From: Methanobacteriota archaeon
Lineage (GTDB): Archaea > Thermoplasmatota > DTKX01 > GCA-020343715
Direction: 5' to 3'
Assembly (NCBI GenBank): GCA_030594725.1
Contig: JAUVEQ010000141.1
Location: 1-7,383, forward strand
Length of the DNA: 7,383 nt
The notes beneath the pieces are model-generated. The model saw only the letters and a list, made by a program, of their open reading frames with translations, did not search any database and was not told where the DNA came from. The position numbers and the translations under genes were made by a program. Below, in pieces: positions 6,190 through 7,383 of the stretch. The first letter of the stretch is position 1; each line of letters opens with the position of its first letter.

Positions 6190-7383
6190 ATGAGGATGCA
6201 CCGCGACGGTAGGCGCGCCCGCTTGGCGTTGCTCGTCCTGCTGCTCCTGGCGGTACCGCCCCTGGCAGGGGGCGAGGTGGCCGCCGAGGACGTGGAGATG
6301 AGCACCACCTTCCTTACCTTCTTCAAGAACGGTGGTGGATACATCGAGTACCGCCTCCACGGCCAGGCCGCGTCCGAGCTCCGAGGCATGATCGACGACC
6401 CCAGCATCAGGTTCCCCTTCGAAACGGCCACCGCCGACGGTGATGGTCTCATCGACCAGGCCGAGGGTGAGCAGTACATGCGCAACCTGGACGACATCCT
6501 CACCAAGCGGCAGATCGTGCTCCGAGGCATCAAGCTGGACAATGTGGACGTGGACGAGCATCTGGGGCTCATCGGCGCCGACGTCAACGACACCGACGAG
6601 CTCTATATCCACATAACCTTCCGAGGACACATCCAGTACGACCAGATCGAGTTCAATGTGAGCGGGCTCGAGCCCCTGATGGTCCTCTACGGCTCGTACG
6701 ACGCCATCCCGACCAGCCTGACCATTGCCGAGAGGACCTACATCGTGTCCGCGGGACTGGGCTCGTACACCACCGAGGTCAAGGACGAGGGCACGTTGCT
6801 CAACATGCGAGCGCCCATGAGCGCGGTGATCTCCTTCTCGGGCAGCTACACCGTTTCCAGCGCTCCCGTCTCCAGGATGTCCTACGACCACTCCAGCACC
6901 GTCGGTAACCCCCTTATCCTCATGGTGTTCACCCTCATCATCACCTATCTGGCGATCAAGCTCCCCAAGAAACTGGCCAGGGACAACAAGAAGGAGCGGG
7001 TACGCCAGCTCCACATCGCGATCCTCCTGGCCATCGTCGTCTACTGGTTGTTCTACCTGCTTGGCGGCGCAGCGGTCCTGGTCTGGGTCTTCGGCATCGC
7101 ACTGGTCGGCATGTCCTACTTCTTCGCCCACCAGATCTACTCCAAGGACTGGAAGGAGATGGCCCAACCGACGGAGGGCATCGACCTTGGGCCTGCATAT
7201 GTCGCCACGGATCCCGTCAACGGCAACGACGCGTTGGGACACCCCGACGTACGGGCCGCGCCCATCATCGGCGAGGCGGGTCCCGCCCGGATAGAGGCCC
7301 CACCCTCCGAGGACATCATCCTGGCCGTGCCGGATGACGCGAAATGGCAGGACGAGCAGGTCGACATCCGTCCCGTCGTCATG
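6190..7383 (+). CDS. Signal-peptide protein with EF-hand-like loop, extracytoplasmic domain and three C-terminal membrane helices (3' partial)
   Basis: The frame stays open to the right edge (398 codons seen). ATG 6190 is chosen because it fits the TATA position; ATG 6196 is an alternative. Residues 1-32 are a signal peptide (RRAR, leucine-rich core, AGGEVAA). Residues about 33-237 are an extracytoplasmic domain. Within it, TADGDGLIDQAE (81-92) matches a 12-residue EF-hand loop, with Thr at position 1, Asp at 3, 5 and 9 and Glu at 12, and a helix-like segment after it, suggesting calcium binding. Three hydrophobic helices follow: about 241-257, 276-292 and 294-314. A basic loop (KKLARDNKKER) lies between the first two, so it is probably cytoplasmic. 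The rest, from about 318, is a hydrophilic Pro/Asp/Glu-rich tail that continues out of the window. I do not recognise the family. Its promoter is its own, so a link to the cytochrome operon is only positional. Confidence 0.85.
   Translation, partial: MRMHRDGRRARLALLVLLLLAVPPLAGGEVAAEDVEMSTTFLTFFKNGGGYIEYRLHGQAASELRGMIDDPSIRFPFETATADGDGLIDQAEGEQYMRNLDDILTKRQIVLRGIKLDNVDVDEHLGLIGADVNDTDELYIHITFRGHIQYDQIEFNVSGLEPLMVLYGSYDAIPTSLTIAERTYIVSAGLGSYTTEVKDEGTLLNMRAPMSAVISFSGSYTVSSAPVSRMSYDHSSTVGNPLILMVFTLIITYLAIKLPKKLARDNKKERVRQLHIAILLAIVVYWLFYLLGGAAVLVWVFGIALVGMSYFFAHQIYSKDWKEMAQPTEGIDLGPAYVATDPVNGNDALGHPDVRAAPIIGEAGPARIEAPPSEDIILAVPDDAKWQDEQVDIRPVVM

Noticed and set aside
6184..7242. Long minus-strand open frame opposite the last gene
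   Set aside because: The plus-strand frame has a signal peptide, membrane helices and a promoter in the right place; the minus-strand product is low-complexity D/G/V/H-rich, typical of a shadow.

Overview
The window reads as part of a GC-rich archaeal genome, most likely a Thermoplasmata-type lineage (Candidatus Thermoplasmatota). The evidence for archaea is a TATA box (TATATAA) placed so that the next gene would be essentially leaderless, a Shine-Dalgarno sequence (GGAGGTGAT) complementary to the archaeal 16S rRNA tail, and secreted proteins built from Fn3-like, PKD and propeller domains that end in a PG-x-G, hydrophobic helix, RRRR surface-anchor tail. The phylum is an inference from architecture; archaeal origin is firmer.

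Positions 3-6113 hold four tightly packed plus-strand genes, probably the 3' part of one operon whose promoter lies upstream. They are: (1) a large surface protein of Fn3-like modules plus one PKD domain and an anchor tail, cut at its 5' end by the window; (2) a four-helix membrane protein with paired histidines spaced 14 residues apart on two helices, the signature of a di-heme b cytochrome; (3) a membrane-anchored multiheme cytochrome c with 22 CxxCH motifs in 525 residues; (4) a secreted seven-bladed VCBS/FG-GAP-like propeller with two PKD domains and the same kind of anchor tail. The junctions are stop/start overlaps: CTGA (if gene 2 starts at a CTG, as argued below), TGATG and ATGA.

The simplest joint reading is a membrane-to-surface electron conduit. 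The b-type cytochrome would carry electrons across the membrane to the 22-heme c-type cytochrome, and the two anchored surface proteins would form a scaffold, adhesion or partner-binding layer around it. The direction of electron flow and the terminal partner cannot be read from the sequence. The C-terminal 8.5 units of the cytochrome c are a regular tandem di-heme repeat, which suggests a modular heme wire grown by duplication.

Positions 6114-6189 are a 76-base intergenic region with a BRE/TATA promoter flanked by a perfect 7-bp inverted repeat. From 6190 a separate gene runs off the right edge. It encodes a secreted/membrane protein with a signal peptide, an EF-hand-like loop, an extracytoplasmic domain of about 200 residues, three C-terminal membrane helices and a hydrophilic tail; I do not recognise its function. 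I saw no RNA genes, mobile elements or CRISPR arrays. The long minus-strand open frames look like shadows of the plus-strand genes.
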